Source of the DNA: Euryarchaeota archaeon UBA346
GTDB lineage: Archaea > Thermoplasmatota > E2 > DHVEG-1
Direction of reading: 5' to 3'
Assembly (NCBI GenBank): GCA_002496355.1
Contig: DAJP01000124.1
Location: 1-29,383, forward strand
Length of the DNA stretch: 29,383 bases
The notes beneath the pieces are model-generated. The model did no database searches. It had not been told where the DNA came from and worked only from the letters and a program-made list of their open reading frames with translations. The position numbers and the translations under genes are program-made. Below are positions 22,725 through 29,383 of this stretch, one piece after another (within the stretch, counting starts at the first letter, position 1; each line of letters begins with the position of its first letter).

Positions 22725-23222
22725 ATGATATTAAGCAAAAAATTAGAAAACGCAATCAATAAGCAAATCAACGCAGAACTCTGGTCAGCGTACCTGTATC
22801 TCTCCATGTCCACCTACTTCGAATCAATAAACCTTGGTGGATTTGCAAGCTGGATGAGAGTCCAAGCGCAAGAGGAAGTTGAACATGCCATGAAATTCTA
22901 CAACCATATCGTTGAACGCAGAGGGCGCGTCATCCTTAGTGCGATCGCTGTGACCCAAACGACCTGGAAATCACCATTGCATGCCTTTGATGAGGCGTTC
23001 AAACACGAACAGAAGGTCACCGCGATGATCGAGAATCTCGCAAACATCGCAACAGCGGAAAAAGACTATGCGGCAACAAGCATGCTGAAATGGTTCCATG
23101 ACGAACAAGTCGAAGAGGAACTCCAAACTGACACTATGGTGCAGAAACTAAAAATGGTCGAAAAAAGCACTGGTGCACTCTTCATGTTGGACCGAGAGGC
23201 TGGCAAGAGAAAAAAGGAATAA
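22725..23222 (+). CDS. ftn: Ferritin, iron storage
   Basis: This non-heme ferritin of 165 residues oxidises Fe(II) and stores the iron as mineral in a 24-subunit shell. Ferroxidase residues align with E. coli FtnA at an offset of one: Glu18 (INAELWSAYLYLSM), Glu51 and His54 (AQEEVEHAM), Glu95 (KHEQKV), and Gln128 and Glu131 (FHDEQVEEE). Full length. A perfect ribosome site AAAGGAGGT lies seven bases before the ATG. It is the first gene of a run of nine closely spaced plus-strand genes to 26969, behind its own TATA box and PerR-like half-site. Storing iron limits Fenton chemistry when peroxide is sensed. Confidence 0.95.
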   Translation: MILSKKLENAINKQINAELWSAYLYLSMSTYFESINLGGFASWMRVQAQEEVEHAMKFYNHIVERRGRVILSAIAVTQTTWKSPLHAFDEAFKHEQKVTAMIENLANIATAEKDYAATSMLKWFHDEQVEEELQTDTMVQKLKMVEKSTGALFMLDREAGKRKKE

Positions 23223-23259
23223 TCCTCTTTGAACAGAGAATGAAATGCGGGTGAGAGTC

Positions 23260-23757
23260 ATGGATCTGAAAAAATATACACTCGAAGACTTACTCCTAGC
23301 AGCAATGAAAAGCGAAATAGAAAGCCATGCGGTGTACACCTCCATTGCCACACAGGTAAAAAACGGGCTTCTGAAGGATAAATTTAAATTCCTGGCACAA
23401 GAAGAAAAAAAACACCGTCAGTTCATCGAACAGGTGTACAAGGCAAAGTTTCCCAAGAAAAAAATCATGATTCCAGAGACAACACCCGTGCCACTCCCCT
23501 CCCTCCTCATGCCTGAGGAAGATACTCCCCTTGGTACAATCCTGAAAAACGCGATGGCTGCAGAGAAGGCAGCTCATGAGTTTTACCAATCGCTCTCTCA
23601 TGAGTTTACAAAAAACGATGCAACCATCCGCAACACCCTTTCCTATTTCGCAGACATGGAACTACAGCATTACAAAATCCTTGAGATAGAAAAAGAAAGC
23701 ATGGATCGCTTTGAACAAGCTGACATTTATTGGGATATGGTCCACGTAGGACCATAA
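23260..23757 (+). CDS. Ferritin-like diiron protein, rubrerythrin type without rubredoxin domain
   Basis: This is a four-helix-bundle protein of 165 residues of the rubrerythrin/COG1633 kind. Two diiron half-motifs are present: Glu in MKSEIESHAVY with EEKKH (near residues 24-52), and EKAAHEFY with DMELQHY (near 105-140). There is no rubredoxin-like Cys domain at the end. It may reduce peroxide or bind iron, with electrons from the neighbouring rubredoxin. I chose ATG 23260 because GGGTGA is five bases upstream; ATG 23245 is possible. It lies between ferritin and classical rubrerythrin in the same operon. Confidence 0.8.
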   Translation: MDLKKYTLEDLLLAAMKSEIESHAVYTSIATQVKNGLLKDKFKFLAQEEKKHRQFIEQVYKAKFPKKKIMIPETTPVPLPSLLMPEEDTPLGTILKNAMAAEKAAHEFYQSLSHEFTKNDATIRNTLSYFADMELQHYKILEIEKESMDRFEQADIYWDMVHVGP

Positions 23758-23783
23758 CATAAATCAAAAATGGAGATGAAAAA

Positions 23784-24359
23784 ATGAAAAGTATTAAAGG
23801 AACACAAACGGAAAAAAACCTCCTTACTGCTTTTGCAGGGGAATCACAGGCGAGAAACCGTTACACCTACTTCGCATCAGAGGCAAAAAAAGCAGGGTAT
23901 GAACAAATTTCTGCTATTTTCCTCGAAACAGCGGAAAACGAAAAAGAACACGCGAAGGTCTATTTCAAGCATTTACAGGGCGGGATGGTCGAAATCACTG
24001 CGATGTATCCCGCAGGAGTCATCGGGACGACAGAAGAGAACCTCAAAGAGGCAGCTGATGGAGAAAAAGCAGAATGGGGAACGATTTATCCAGAGTTTGC
24101 GACAATAGCAAAAAAGGAAGGATTCCCTGAAATCGCGCGAAGCTTTCAACAAATTGCCGAAGTCGAGGAACACCATGAGAAACGATACAGGGCACTTCTG
24201 GCAAACCTCGAGAAAAAACAGGTCTTCAAGAAAGAAAAAATCGTGAAATGGAAATGCAGAAACTGCGGTTATATTCATGAGGGAAAAGAAGCGCCAAACA
24301 AATGTCCAGCATGCCAACATCCGCAGGCATATTATGAAATGTTAATAGAAAACTACTAA
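23784..24359 (+). CDS. rbr: Rubrerythrin, peroxide reductase
   Basis: Rubrerythrin reduces hydrogen peroxide to water in anaerobes with electrons from rubredoxin. The 191-residue protein has the diiron bundle, with Glu ligands in FAGESQARNRY, TAENEKEHAKVY and QIAEVEEHHEKRY. A C-terminal rubredoxin-like domain has two iron knuckles, CRNCGYIHEG and CPACQHPQ, which is the standard domain order. Ribosome site GGAGATG lies before ATG 23784. The upstream rubredoxin fusion is a likely electron donor. Confidence 0.96.
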   Translation: MKSIKGTQTEKNLLTAFAGESQARNRYTYFASEAKKAGYEQISAIFLETAENEKEHAKVYFKHLQGGMVEITAMYPAGVIGTTEENLKEAADGEKAEWGTIYPEFATIAKKEGFPEIARSFQQIAEVEEHHEKRYRALLANLEKKQVFKKEKIVKWKCRNCGYIHEGKEAPNKCPACQHPQAYYEMLIENY

Positions 24360-24383
24360 AGAGAATAAAGAAGAGGCTATATC

Positions 24384-24632
24384 TTGAGTAACAGCACCGA
24401 TGTTATTCCTGACGCAGAATTGGATTGTGTAGGGTTCTACTGTCCGATACCGATAGCGATGACAAAAGAAGAAATCGAAAAAATCGAAATCGGTCAGGTC
24501 TTAAAGGTAGAAGCTGACGACCCTGCTGCAGAAGAAGACATCAAACGATGGGCGAAACGAACCGGGCATCTGATACTGAAATTTGAAAAAGAAGGACCAT
24601 TGATGACCTTCTACATCAAAAGAACGAAATAA
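24384..24632 (+). CDS. TusA-family sulfur carrier
   Basis: This small sulfur-relay protein of 82 residues has the family signature: ELDCVGFYCPIPIAMTKEE, with the persulfide-carrying Cys of the CPxP motif, then GQVLKVEADDPAAEEDIKRW. TusA proteins take sulfane sulfur from a cysteine desulfurase or rhodanese and hand it to DsrE-type or other acceptors. The start is TTG 24384, with GAGG seven bases upstream. Its place ten bases before dsrE and shortly before iscS-iscU suggests that it feeds sulfur to Fe-S cluster assembly. Confidence 0.88.
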   Translation: MSNSTDVIPDAELDCVGFYCPIPIAMTKEEIEKIEIGQVLKVEADDPAAEEDIKRWAKRTGHLILKFEKEGPLMTFYIKRTK

Positions 24633-24641
24633 GGTGAAAAT

Positions 24642-25004
24642 ATGAAAGATGATAACTCTATTTTATATGTGATCACCACAGACAACCCTGAGAAACAATA
24701 TGCGCCATTGGTCTTGGCTCAGACCGCGAAAATGATGGATATCACACCGATAGTCTATTATCTGGGGACAGGATTGAAAATCCTTCTTCCTGGTGCGGCT
24801 GCAAAGATCAAACTCGGGAGTTTCCCAAACGTCGCTGAGATGCTTAAAAAAACAATGGACATGGGCATCACCATTTACGCATGCGAAGCGTCGAAACAAA
24901 TGTGTGGACTACTGGATGTTACGCTCATGACTGGCCCAAAAATTGTTGGTGCAGGAACATTAAATGATCTTGCCCTTGACGCTGGGGCGACCATGTGGTT
25001 CTAA
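24642..25004 (+). CDS. DsrE/DsrF-like sulfur-transfer protein
   Basis: This 120-residue protein of the DsrE/DsrF/YchN fold acts in trans-persulfidation with TusA. The N-terminus SILYVITTDNPEK and helix APLVLAQTAKMM fit the family. The likely active Cys is in the loop IYACEASKQMCGL, with a second Cys six residues later. It is directly between the TusA-type and cysteine desulfurase genes (9 and 11 bases away). The likely direction of sulfur flow, desulfurase to TusA/DsrE or the reverse, cannot be told from sequence. Confidence 0.85.
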   Translation: MKDDNSILYVITTDNPEKQYAPLVLAQTAKMMDITPIVYYLGTGLKILLPGAAAKIKLGSFPNVAEMLKKTMDMGITIYACEASKQMCGLLDVTLMTGPKIVGAGTLNDLALDAGATMWF

Positions 25005-25015
25005 CGGAGGAATAA

Positions 25016-26185
25016 ATGCCTCGAATCTATCTTGATCACGCATCATCAATGCCTGTTGATTCACGAGTTTTTGAGTTCGCAAAACCGTATCTCAGGGAGT
25101 CTTGGGGGAATCCCTCTTCTCTACATTCAGTCGGTTTAGAGGCGAAACGAGCGGTGGAAGAGTCTCGGGGGAAAATCGCGGAATTCATCCATGCGGAAAA
25201 CGAAAGCACGATTATCTTCACCGGTGGTGCGACTGAGGCAAACAACCTTGCGGTGAAAGGTGCTGCATTACGGAACATCACGAAAGGAAAAGCGGTTATT
25301 GCCTCTACGATAGAACATATGTCCGTGCTCAATCCAATGAAGGAACTGCAGAAAAATGGTTTTTCATTGACCATGCTTCCTGTTGATTCGACCGGTATCG
25401 TAGATCTGAAAAAACTTGACAGCATTCTTACAAAAGATACCGTGCTGTCCTCTGTTATGTATGCGAACAATGAGATAGGAACCATCGAGCCGATCAAAGA
25501 TATTAGTAAAATCGTTCATGAGAAAGGAGGATTCCTTCATGTTGACGCGGTCGCTGCAGGAGGGCGAGTCCCGATTGATGTACAGAACGAGGGGATCGAT
25601 CTTCTGACGCTTTCTTCGAATGATTTGTATGGACCTCCGGGCGCTGGTGTGTTATACGTAAAACCAGGTGTTAAAATCCAATCTGTTCTGCTTGGAGGTG
25701 GGCAGGAGCGAGGTCTTCGCTCAGGAACAGAGAACGTGTTTGCACTTGTTGGGATGGGTGAAGCAGCGCGCATCGCACAACAAGAGATGAAACAAGAAAG
25801 CAGCAGATTGCTTCCAATCAGAGATAAATTTATTAAAGAAATTCTACAAATAGATCAGTCCTACCTGACTGGGCATCCTACGTTACGCTTACCGCATCAT
25901 GCTAGCTTTCGGTTCAGTTTTATCGAAGGGGAAAGCATTCTGTTGAATATGGATATGTATGGTATTCAGGTGTCAACTGGTTCTGCGTGTTCATCAAAGA
26001 CACTTGAGCCGTCACATGTTCTTCTCGCGATTGGTTTAAAGCATGAGGAGGCTCATGGGTCTATGGTGCTGACCCTTGGGCGTTCTACATCAATGGAGGA
26101 TGTCCCGGTTGTAAGCAAGGCGACGAATGAGACCGTCCAACGCTTACGAAGACTCTCTCCAATGTCTCAAGAATGGAGGAACTAA
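25016..26185 (+). CDS. iscS: Cysteine desulfurase-like IscS lacking the PLP lysine
   Basis: IscS enzymes take sulfur from cysteine with a PLP cofactor and pass it to IscU. This 389-residue protein is full length and aligns with E. coli IscS at a constant offset of three. His101 (IEHMSV), Asp177 (HVDAVA) and the catalytic Cys325 (STGSACSSK) are kept. The Schiff-base lysine K206 is replaced by Asp203 (SSNDLYGPPG, codon at 25622), the preceding His by Asn202, and Gln183 by Ala180. I recall that the IscS of Archaeoglobus fulgidus also has Asp for this Lys, so this is probably a shared archaeal subclass, not decay. How it holds PLP or obtains sulfur is open; the neighbouring TusA and DsrE could supply persulfide. 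Confidence 0.9.
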   Translation: MPRIYLDHASSMPVDSRVFEFAKPYLRESWGNPSSLHSVGLEAKRAVEESRGKIAEFIHAENESTIIFTGGATEANNLAVKGAALRNITKGKAVIASTIEHMSVLNPMKELQKNGFSLTMLPVDSTGIVDLKKLDSILTKDTVLSSVMYANNEIGTIEPIKDISKIVHEKGGFLHVDAVAAGGRVPIDVQNEGIDLLTLSSNDLYGPPGAGVLYVKPGVKIQSVLLGGGQERGLRSGTENVFALVGMGEAARIAQQEMKQESSRLLPIRDKFIKEILQIDQSYLTGHPTLRLPHHASFRFSFIEGESILLNMDMYGIQVSTGSACSSKTLEPSHVLLAIGLKHEEAHGSMVLTLGRSTSMEDVPVVSKATNETVQRLRRLSPMSQEWRN

Positions 26186-26187
26186 GA

Positions 26188-26574
26188 ATGGCAAACGTCG
26201 GATATAGTAAAAAAGTCATGGAGCATTTTATGAACCCCCACAATGTCGGTGTGATCGAGCACCCTGATGGTTATGGGAAGGTAGGAAACCCGGTCTGCGG
26301 GGATGTCATGGAGATTTTCATCAAAGTAAAAGATGATATCATCACGGACATCAAGTTCCGTACGTTCGGTTGTGGATCTGCTATTGCGACCAGCAGCATG
26401 GTCACAGAGCTTGCAAAAGGAAAACATGTCGACGAGGCAGTGAAAATCACCCGTGGTGATGTCGCAAACGAACTTGATGGTCTGCCTGCACAGAAGATGC
26501 ATTGTTCGAATCTCGCTGCCGATGCACTGCATGAGGCGATTAAGGATTACAAAAACAAGAAACAAATGAAGTAA
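26188..26574 (+). CDS. iscU: Fe-S cluster scaffold IscU
   Basis: This is the scaffold on which IscS-derived sulfur and iron form [2Fe-2S] clusters. The 128-residue protein has the three cluster cysteines in NPVCGDVME, TFGCGSAIATSS and KMHCSNLA, and the Asp following the first Cys-Gly that aids cluster release. Starting YSKKVMEHFMNPHNVG is typical of IscU/NifU-N. ATG 26188 is chosen because GGAGG is eight bases upstream, within the last iscS codons; ATG 26173 precedes this site. The gap to iscS is two bases, so the pair is translationally coupled. Confidence 0.95.
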   Translation: MANVGYSKKVMEHFMNPHNVGVIEHPDGYGKVGNPVCGDVMEIFIKVKDDIITDIKFRTFGCGSAIATSSMVTELAKGKHVDEAVKITRGDVANELDGLPAQKMHCSNLAADALHEAIKDYKNKKQMK

Positions 26575-26591
26575 GATGGAGGTAATAAAAA

Positions 26592-26969
26592 ATGGTGAAA
26601 TTAAAGGAAGTCTATAAATGTGCTGTCTGTGGGAATATCATAGAAATCGTCCACGCTGGTGATGGTCAACTTGTCTGTTGTGGGAAACCCATGGAGCTGC
26701 TCTCAGAAAAGCTGCAGGACGCTGGAAACGAAAAACATGTGCCGGTGATCGAAAAGACCGCTACTGGTGTGAAGGTGAAAGTAGGTTCCATTCCACATCC
26801 CATGGAGGAGAAACACTACATCGAGTGGATAGAGCTGCATGCCGATGAGGCGGTGTACCGGAAGTTTTTGAAACCGATGGACAAACCAGAAGCAGAATTT
26901 TGTGTGGCCGCAAAAAAGCTCTCCGCACGTGATTATTGCAATATCCATGGGCTGTGGAAATCGAAATAA
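26592..26969 (+). CDS. dfx: Desulfoferrodoxin, two-iron superoxide reductase
   Basis: This enzyme reduces superoxide to peroxide without releasing oxygen, which suits an anaerobe. The 125-residue protein has the N-terminal desulforedoxin iron site (CAVCG, then CCGKP; centre I). The catalytic domain has EKHVPVIE, HPMEEKHYIEWIEL (His ligands) and the axial Cys and His in YCNIHGLW (centre II). The Glu-Lys before the first His is the conserved active-site pair. Ribosome site GGAGGT. It is the last gene of the operon before a T-rich terminator; the peroxide it makes would be handled by the rubrerythrins encoded upstream. Confidence 0.96.
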   Translation: MVKLKEVYKCAVCGNIIEIVHAGDGQLVCCGKPMELLSEKLQDAGNEKHVPVIEKTATGVKVKVGSIPHPMEEKHYIEWIELHADEAVYRKFLKPMDKPEAEFCVAAKKLSARDYCNIHGLWKSK

Positions 26970-26987
26970 TCAATTTTCTCTGAACCA

Positions 26988-27012
26988 TCTTTTTCTTTTT
27001 TTTTCTCTTTTA
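26988..27012 (+). terminator. T-rich terminator after superoxide reductase
   Basis: An almost unbroken T/C stretch with runs of four to nine T begins about 20 bases after the stop at 26969, as expected of archaeal intrinsic termination. It ends the 22725-26969 gene run. Confidence 0.6.
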
Positions 27013-27028
27013 AGAGGGCTTCGTAAAT

Positions 27029-27067
27029 GTTATATAGCCACCATTGCTTTCTAATTGTTAACAATTA
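27029..27067 (+). promoter_or_regulatory. Promoter and 16-bp palindromic operator of the winged-helix regulator
   Basis: GTTATATAG (27029-27037) predicts transcription start near 27059. TAATTGTTAACAATTA (27052-27067) is a perfect 16-base palindrome spanning that point. The layout is typical of autorepression by the regulator encoded just downstream. Confidence 0.6.
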
Positions 27068-27084
27068 ACCCGGGAGGTTTGGTA

Positions 27085-27405
27085 TTGTCAGAAAAACAAC
27101 GAGATAGAAATTCTATTACCAATGTCGCAGAAAAAGAACTTGGTCTTCTCATCAGACACATCGATGTCCTAAGAACCGTTCGTGATCACGGTCCAATAGG
27201 GATCATCAGACTCTCTCAGATAACCGGTCAACCCCAACATGTGATTAGGTACTCCCTTCGGACACTCGAACACGACGGCATCATAAAACCATCTTCTCAA
27301 GGCGCCATCATCACCGATAAGATCCATGAGACGCTTGGAACCCTTGAATCCACCCTTGATGACATGATCACCACGATGTCTGATTTGAAGAAGAAATTGA
27401 AATAA
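27085..27405 (+). CDS. Winged helix-turn-helix transcriptional regulator
   Basis: This is a probable dimeric archaeal regulator of 106 residues. Residues 20-75 form a winged helix: HIDVLRTVRDHGPIGIIRLSQ, recognition region TGQPQHVIRYSLRTLEHDGII, and the wing KPSSQGAIIT. The last 30 residues (ETLGTLESTLDDMITTMSDLKKKLK) look like a dimerising coiled coil. No ligand domain or cysteine is present, so a direct sensor role is not evident. The start is TTG 27085 with GGGAGGT seven bases upstream. A palindrome overlaps the transcription start. It lies just after the oxidative-stress operon, but a functional link is only a guess. Confidence 0.72.
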   Translation: MSEKQRDRNSITNVAEKELGLLIRHIDVLRTVRDHGPIGIIRLSQITGQPQHVIRYSLRTLEHDGIIKPSSQGAIITDKIHETLGTLESTLDDMITTMSDLKKKLK

Positions 27406-27449
27406 AACAGATTTTTTCGAAAAATAAAAGGGGAAATATTGTTCCAAAA

Positions 27450-27460
27450 TTTTTAAATAG
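27450..27460 (+). promoter_or_regulatory. TATA box of the membrane-anchored PKD protein gene
   Basis: TTTTTAAATAG predicts transcription near 27481, leaving a leader of about 23 bases with the ribosome site GAGGTG (27490-27495) before ATG 27504. Confidence 0.5.
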
Positions 27461-27503
27461 GTTAAGTAAATAGTGTTCTCAGCCAAAATGAGGTGCAAGA
27501 AAA

Positions 27504-28475
27504 ATGAAACACAGCAATCTATTGCTCATAACGATGATGATAAGCAGCCTTCTTCTCATCGCTACGTTTTCGGTCCAGGCTGCAGATGTAACCATAACCG
27601 ATATCATAGAAGATGTCAGCTCCGTAGATTTTAACCAACAAACCACCGTTGTGACCACCCATCCAGACATCAATGTTCAAAATATCGATATTATTAAAGC
27701 AACTTATGGCCAAGTTGGAACACAGGCCACTGTCACCTTGCAGGTACGAGGCTCTATTGAGAACAGAGGAAAGATCATTGATATGTACAATGAGGAAGAT
27801 TCGTTAGGTCCCCTTAATTTCGTAGAATATGATTTTTCGTTATCAACCACAGAACAAGATTACACCATTAGTTATGCAAACCAAACAGGTCAGATCAGCA
27901 ATGGTTTGGAGGCAACGAACCTTACTTCCTCGGATTTTACTGTTACCGGTGATACCCTCACCATCACTTTCCCGTTGACTAGTGCAGAGGAAGTCTATGA
28001 CAATATGAGCGTCACCTCCATGTTCGTGAAAATGAATTTTTCCACATCAGGTGAAGACTTCACAGACTTTGTCTACCTCTCAGATATCGCTCCCAATCCT
28101 GCCCTGGAGATCATGGAAGCTTACGGACCAAATGTTGGTGCAGTCGGTGATACGATACAATTTAACGGGAGCATCATCCCACTCACCGGACAACCGCCCT
28201 ACCAGTATCACTGGGATTTCGGAGATAATAGTAATCCATCAACAGATGTGAATCCTACCCATGTCTACACAAAAGCAGGCGAGTTCACCTACACCTTCAC
28301 CGTCACCGACCAAGCAGATGATACGGTAAGTGAGACCGGGAGCATTACGATTTCCACCGAGGGCGGCACCAATGGTGGCTCAGGGCTTTCCAACACCATG
28401 ATCCTGTTCCTGGCGATCTTGGCTATCGTCATTATCGTAGGCGTCGTCATCATCATATGGATCATCCGGCGATAA
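27504..28475 (+). CDS. Exported, membrane-anchored PKD-domain protein
   Basis: This surface protein of 323 residues has three parts: a signal peptide (about 1-26), a beta-rich region of unknown kind (27-205) and a PKD domain (about 208-288). The PKD domain shows PPYQYHWDFGDNS, THVYTKAGEFTYTFTVTD and SETGSITI. A Gly/Ser linker (GGTNGGSG) leads to a C-terminal membrane helix with two terminal Arg (residues 300-323). The linker plus single helix matches other archaeal surface proteins anchored in the cytoplasmic membrane. No catalytic motif is seen; a binding or structural role is likely. It has its own promoter and a T-rich terminator behind it. Confidence 0.75.
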   Translation: MKHSNLLLITMMISSLLLIATFSVQAADVTITDIIEDVSSVDFNQQTTVVTTHPDINVQNIDIIKATYGQVGTQATVTLQVRGSIENRGKIIDMYNEEDSLGPLNFVEYDFSLSTTEQDYTISYANQTGQISNGLEATNLTSSDFTVTGDTLTITFPLTSAEEVYDNMSVTSMFVKMNFSTSGEDFTDFVYLSDIAPNPALEIMEAYGPNVGAVGDTIQFNGSIIPLTGQPPYQYHWDFGDNSNPSTDVNPTHVYTKAGEFTYTFTVTDQADDTVSETGSITISTEGGTNGGSGLSNTMILFLAILAIVIIVGVVIIIWIIRR

Positions 28476-28489
28476 AATAACATCCATCC

Positions 28490-28509
28490 TTTTTTTTCTT
28501 TTTTTTCTT
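28490..28509 (+). terminator. T-rich terminator after the PKD protein gene
   Basis: Two runs of eight T separated by one C lie 15-34 bases after the stop at 28475, a strong archaeal-type termination signal. Confidence 0.65.
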
Positions 28510-28562
28510 GAGTTATCTTTTTATGGTCTGAGGAGATGACTTTCATACCGCGGGGTTAATCT

Positions 28563-29383
28563 ATGAAGGATGGCGAAAGCAAATACGCGTATAAGAAGAA
28601 AACAGCCTGGGAACTCTTTTCAAAACAACAACTCGTCACTGCTTTTTCGTTCGCAGAGGGGTACAAGACGTTCCTCGACAAAGTAAAAACAGAACGAGAA
28701 GCAATCCACGTGATAGCGGATGCCGCGAAAAAACAGAAGAAAAAAATCGTGGTCAACCAAGAAAAATCAGCAGCCATTATCATAAAAGGAAAAAAACCTG
28801 TCCGAGACGGACTACGTATCGTGATTTCCCATATCGACTCACCCCGACTTGACCTGAAACAAGTACCTCTGTTCCAGGACTCAGAGAGCCATCTTGCATT
28901 GTTTGAAACACATTACTATGGTGGAATTAAGAAATTCCAATGGGTTGTCATCCCGCTTGCGTTACATGGGGTGATTGTGAAAAAAGACGGTAAGAAGATC
29001 ACCTTTACCTTAGGGGAGGATGACCTTGACCCGGTCTTTTCAGTGCCAGATTTATTACCGCATTTATCTCATGATATCCAAGATAACAAGAAAATCGATG
29101 AGGCGATCAAAGCAGAAAGCCTCGATATAGTGATCGGTAGTCTCCCTGCGCGAGGTGACTTTAAGGAAAAAATCAAAGCAGCCATCCTTGAAAAACTGCA
29201 TGATGAGTACGATATCACGGAAGAGGATTTTATCTCCGCTGAACTTGAGGCAGTCCCTGCCTTTAAAGCCCGTGACATTGGATTTGACCGGTCATTAATC
29301 GGTGCCTATGGACAGGACGATCGTATCTGTGCTTATGCTGCGTTACAAGCCATATTGGACATTAAAAACTCAGAACATACCGT
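28563..29383 (+). CDS. M18-family aminopeptidase, 3' end outside the window
   Basis: This is a zinc aminopeptidase of the aspartyl aminopeptidase/aminopeptidase I family, removing N-terminal residues from peptides in the cytosol. Only the first 273 codons are inside the window. Visible are KKTAWELFSKQQL, the first metal motif HIDSPRLDLKQVPLF (His and Asp), HYYGGIKKFQW, and GAYGQDDRICAYAALQAIL with the second metal Asp. The frame runs without a stop to the end, and about 180-200 more residues are expected. A TATA-like CTTTTTATGG (about 28516-28525) lies upstream. The ribosome site is weak (GGGGTTAATCT). Confidence 0.9.
   Translation, partial: MKDGESKYAYKKKTAWELFSKQQLVTAFSFAEGYKTFLDKVKTEREAIHVIADAAKKQKKKIVVNQEKSAAIIIKGKKPVRDGLRIVISHIDSPRLDLKQVPLFQDSESHLALFETHYYGGIKKFQWVVIPLALHGVIVKKDGKKITFTLGEDDLDPVFSVPDLLPHLSHDIQDNKKIDEAIKAESLDIVIGSLPARGDFKEKIKAAILEKLHDEYDITEEDFISAELEAVPAFKARDIGFDRSLIGAYGQDDRICAYAALQAILDIKNSEHT

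Noticed and set aside
27487..27504. Upstream ATG in the leader of the membrane-anchored PKD gene
   Set aside because: It is out of frame, has no ribosome site and overlaps the GAGGTG site serving ATG 27504.

Overview
This window comes from an archaeon. TATA-box promoters sit about 25 bases ahead of start codons, and several transcripts look leaderless. It encodes prefoldin alpha, an FtsY with an acidic N-terminal extension, an archaeal-type UMP kinase, and ether-lipid enzymes (a UbiA-type digeranylgeranylglyceryl phosphate synthase and a geranylgeranyl reductase). Rubrerythrins, superoxide reductase, rubredoxin and HypC/HypD indicate an anaerobe with [NiFe]-hydrogenase potential. The secreted PKD and beta-helix proteins, and the C-terminal tails of two of them, remind me of sediment Thermoplasmatota. 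That placement is from memory and only moderately sure.

Layout. Bases 1-4950 hold three separately transcribed exported proteins: a propeller/PKD protein in very AT-rich DNA, a NosD-like beta-helix protein and a beta-lactamase-fold serine hydrolase. An MscS channel follows. Bases 6071-8186 (minus strand) hold a geranylgeranyl reductase whose start is frameshifted, a metallophosphoesterase, and a small cysteine-bearing reading frame without a start codon. Bases 8189-9840 are the pfdA-ftsY pair. Bases 9844-11636 (minus) hold UMP kinase and two little-known conserved proteins. Bases 11745-15044 hold a zinc alcohol dehydrogenase, then a compact operon of UbiA prenyltransferase, a dolichol/phytol-kinase-like protein and a thymidylate-kinase-like protein. 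Bases 15075-17927 (minus) hold a NUDIX hydrolase, a secreted PAF-acetylhydrolase-like esterase and PurQ. Bases 18034-20531 hold a cupin, a ZIP metal transporter and hypC-hypD. A duplicated membrane protein (minus) follows.

The most striking part is 21424-26969, a run of oxygen-defence and iron-sulfur genes on one strand. It starts with a PerR-type regulator behind a perfect 7-1-7 palindrome that abuts its own TATA box. Next come a flavin-reductase/rubredoxin fusion with a built-in second start site, ferritin, two rubrerythrin-type proteins, TusA, DsrE, IscS, IscU and two-iron superoxide reductase. The IscS has lost the PLP-binding lysine (Asp in its place) and two neighbouring cofactor residues, while keeping the catalytic cysteine. 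The genes read as one programme: remove peroxide and superoxide, store the iron, and rebuild Fe-S clusters.

The right end holds a winged-helix regulator with a 16-base palindrome at its predicted transcription start, a membrane-anchored PKD protein and the beginning of an M18 aminopeptidase that runs off the window. I saw no rRNA, tRNA, CRISPR array, insertion sequence or integrase.
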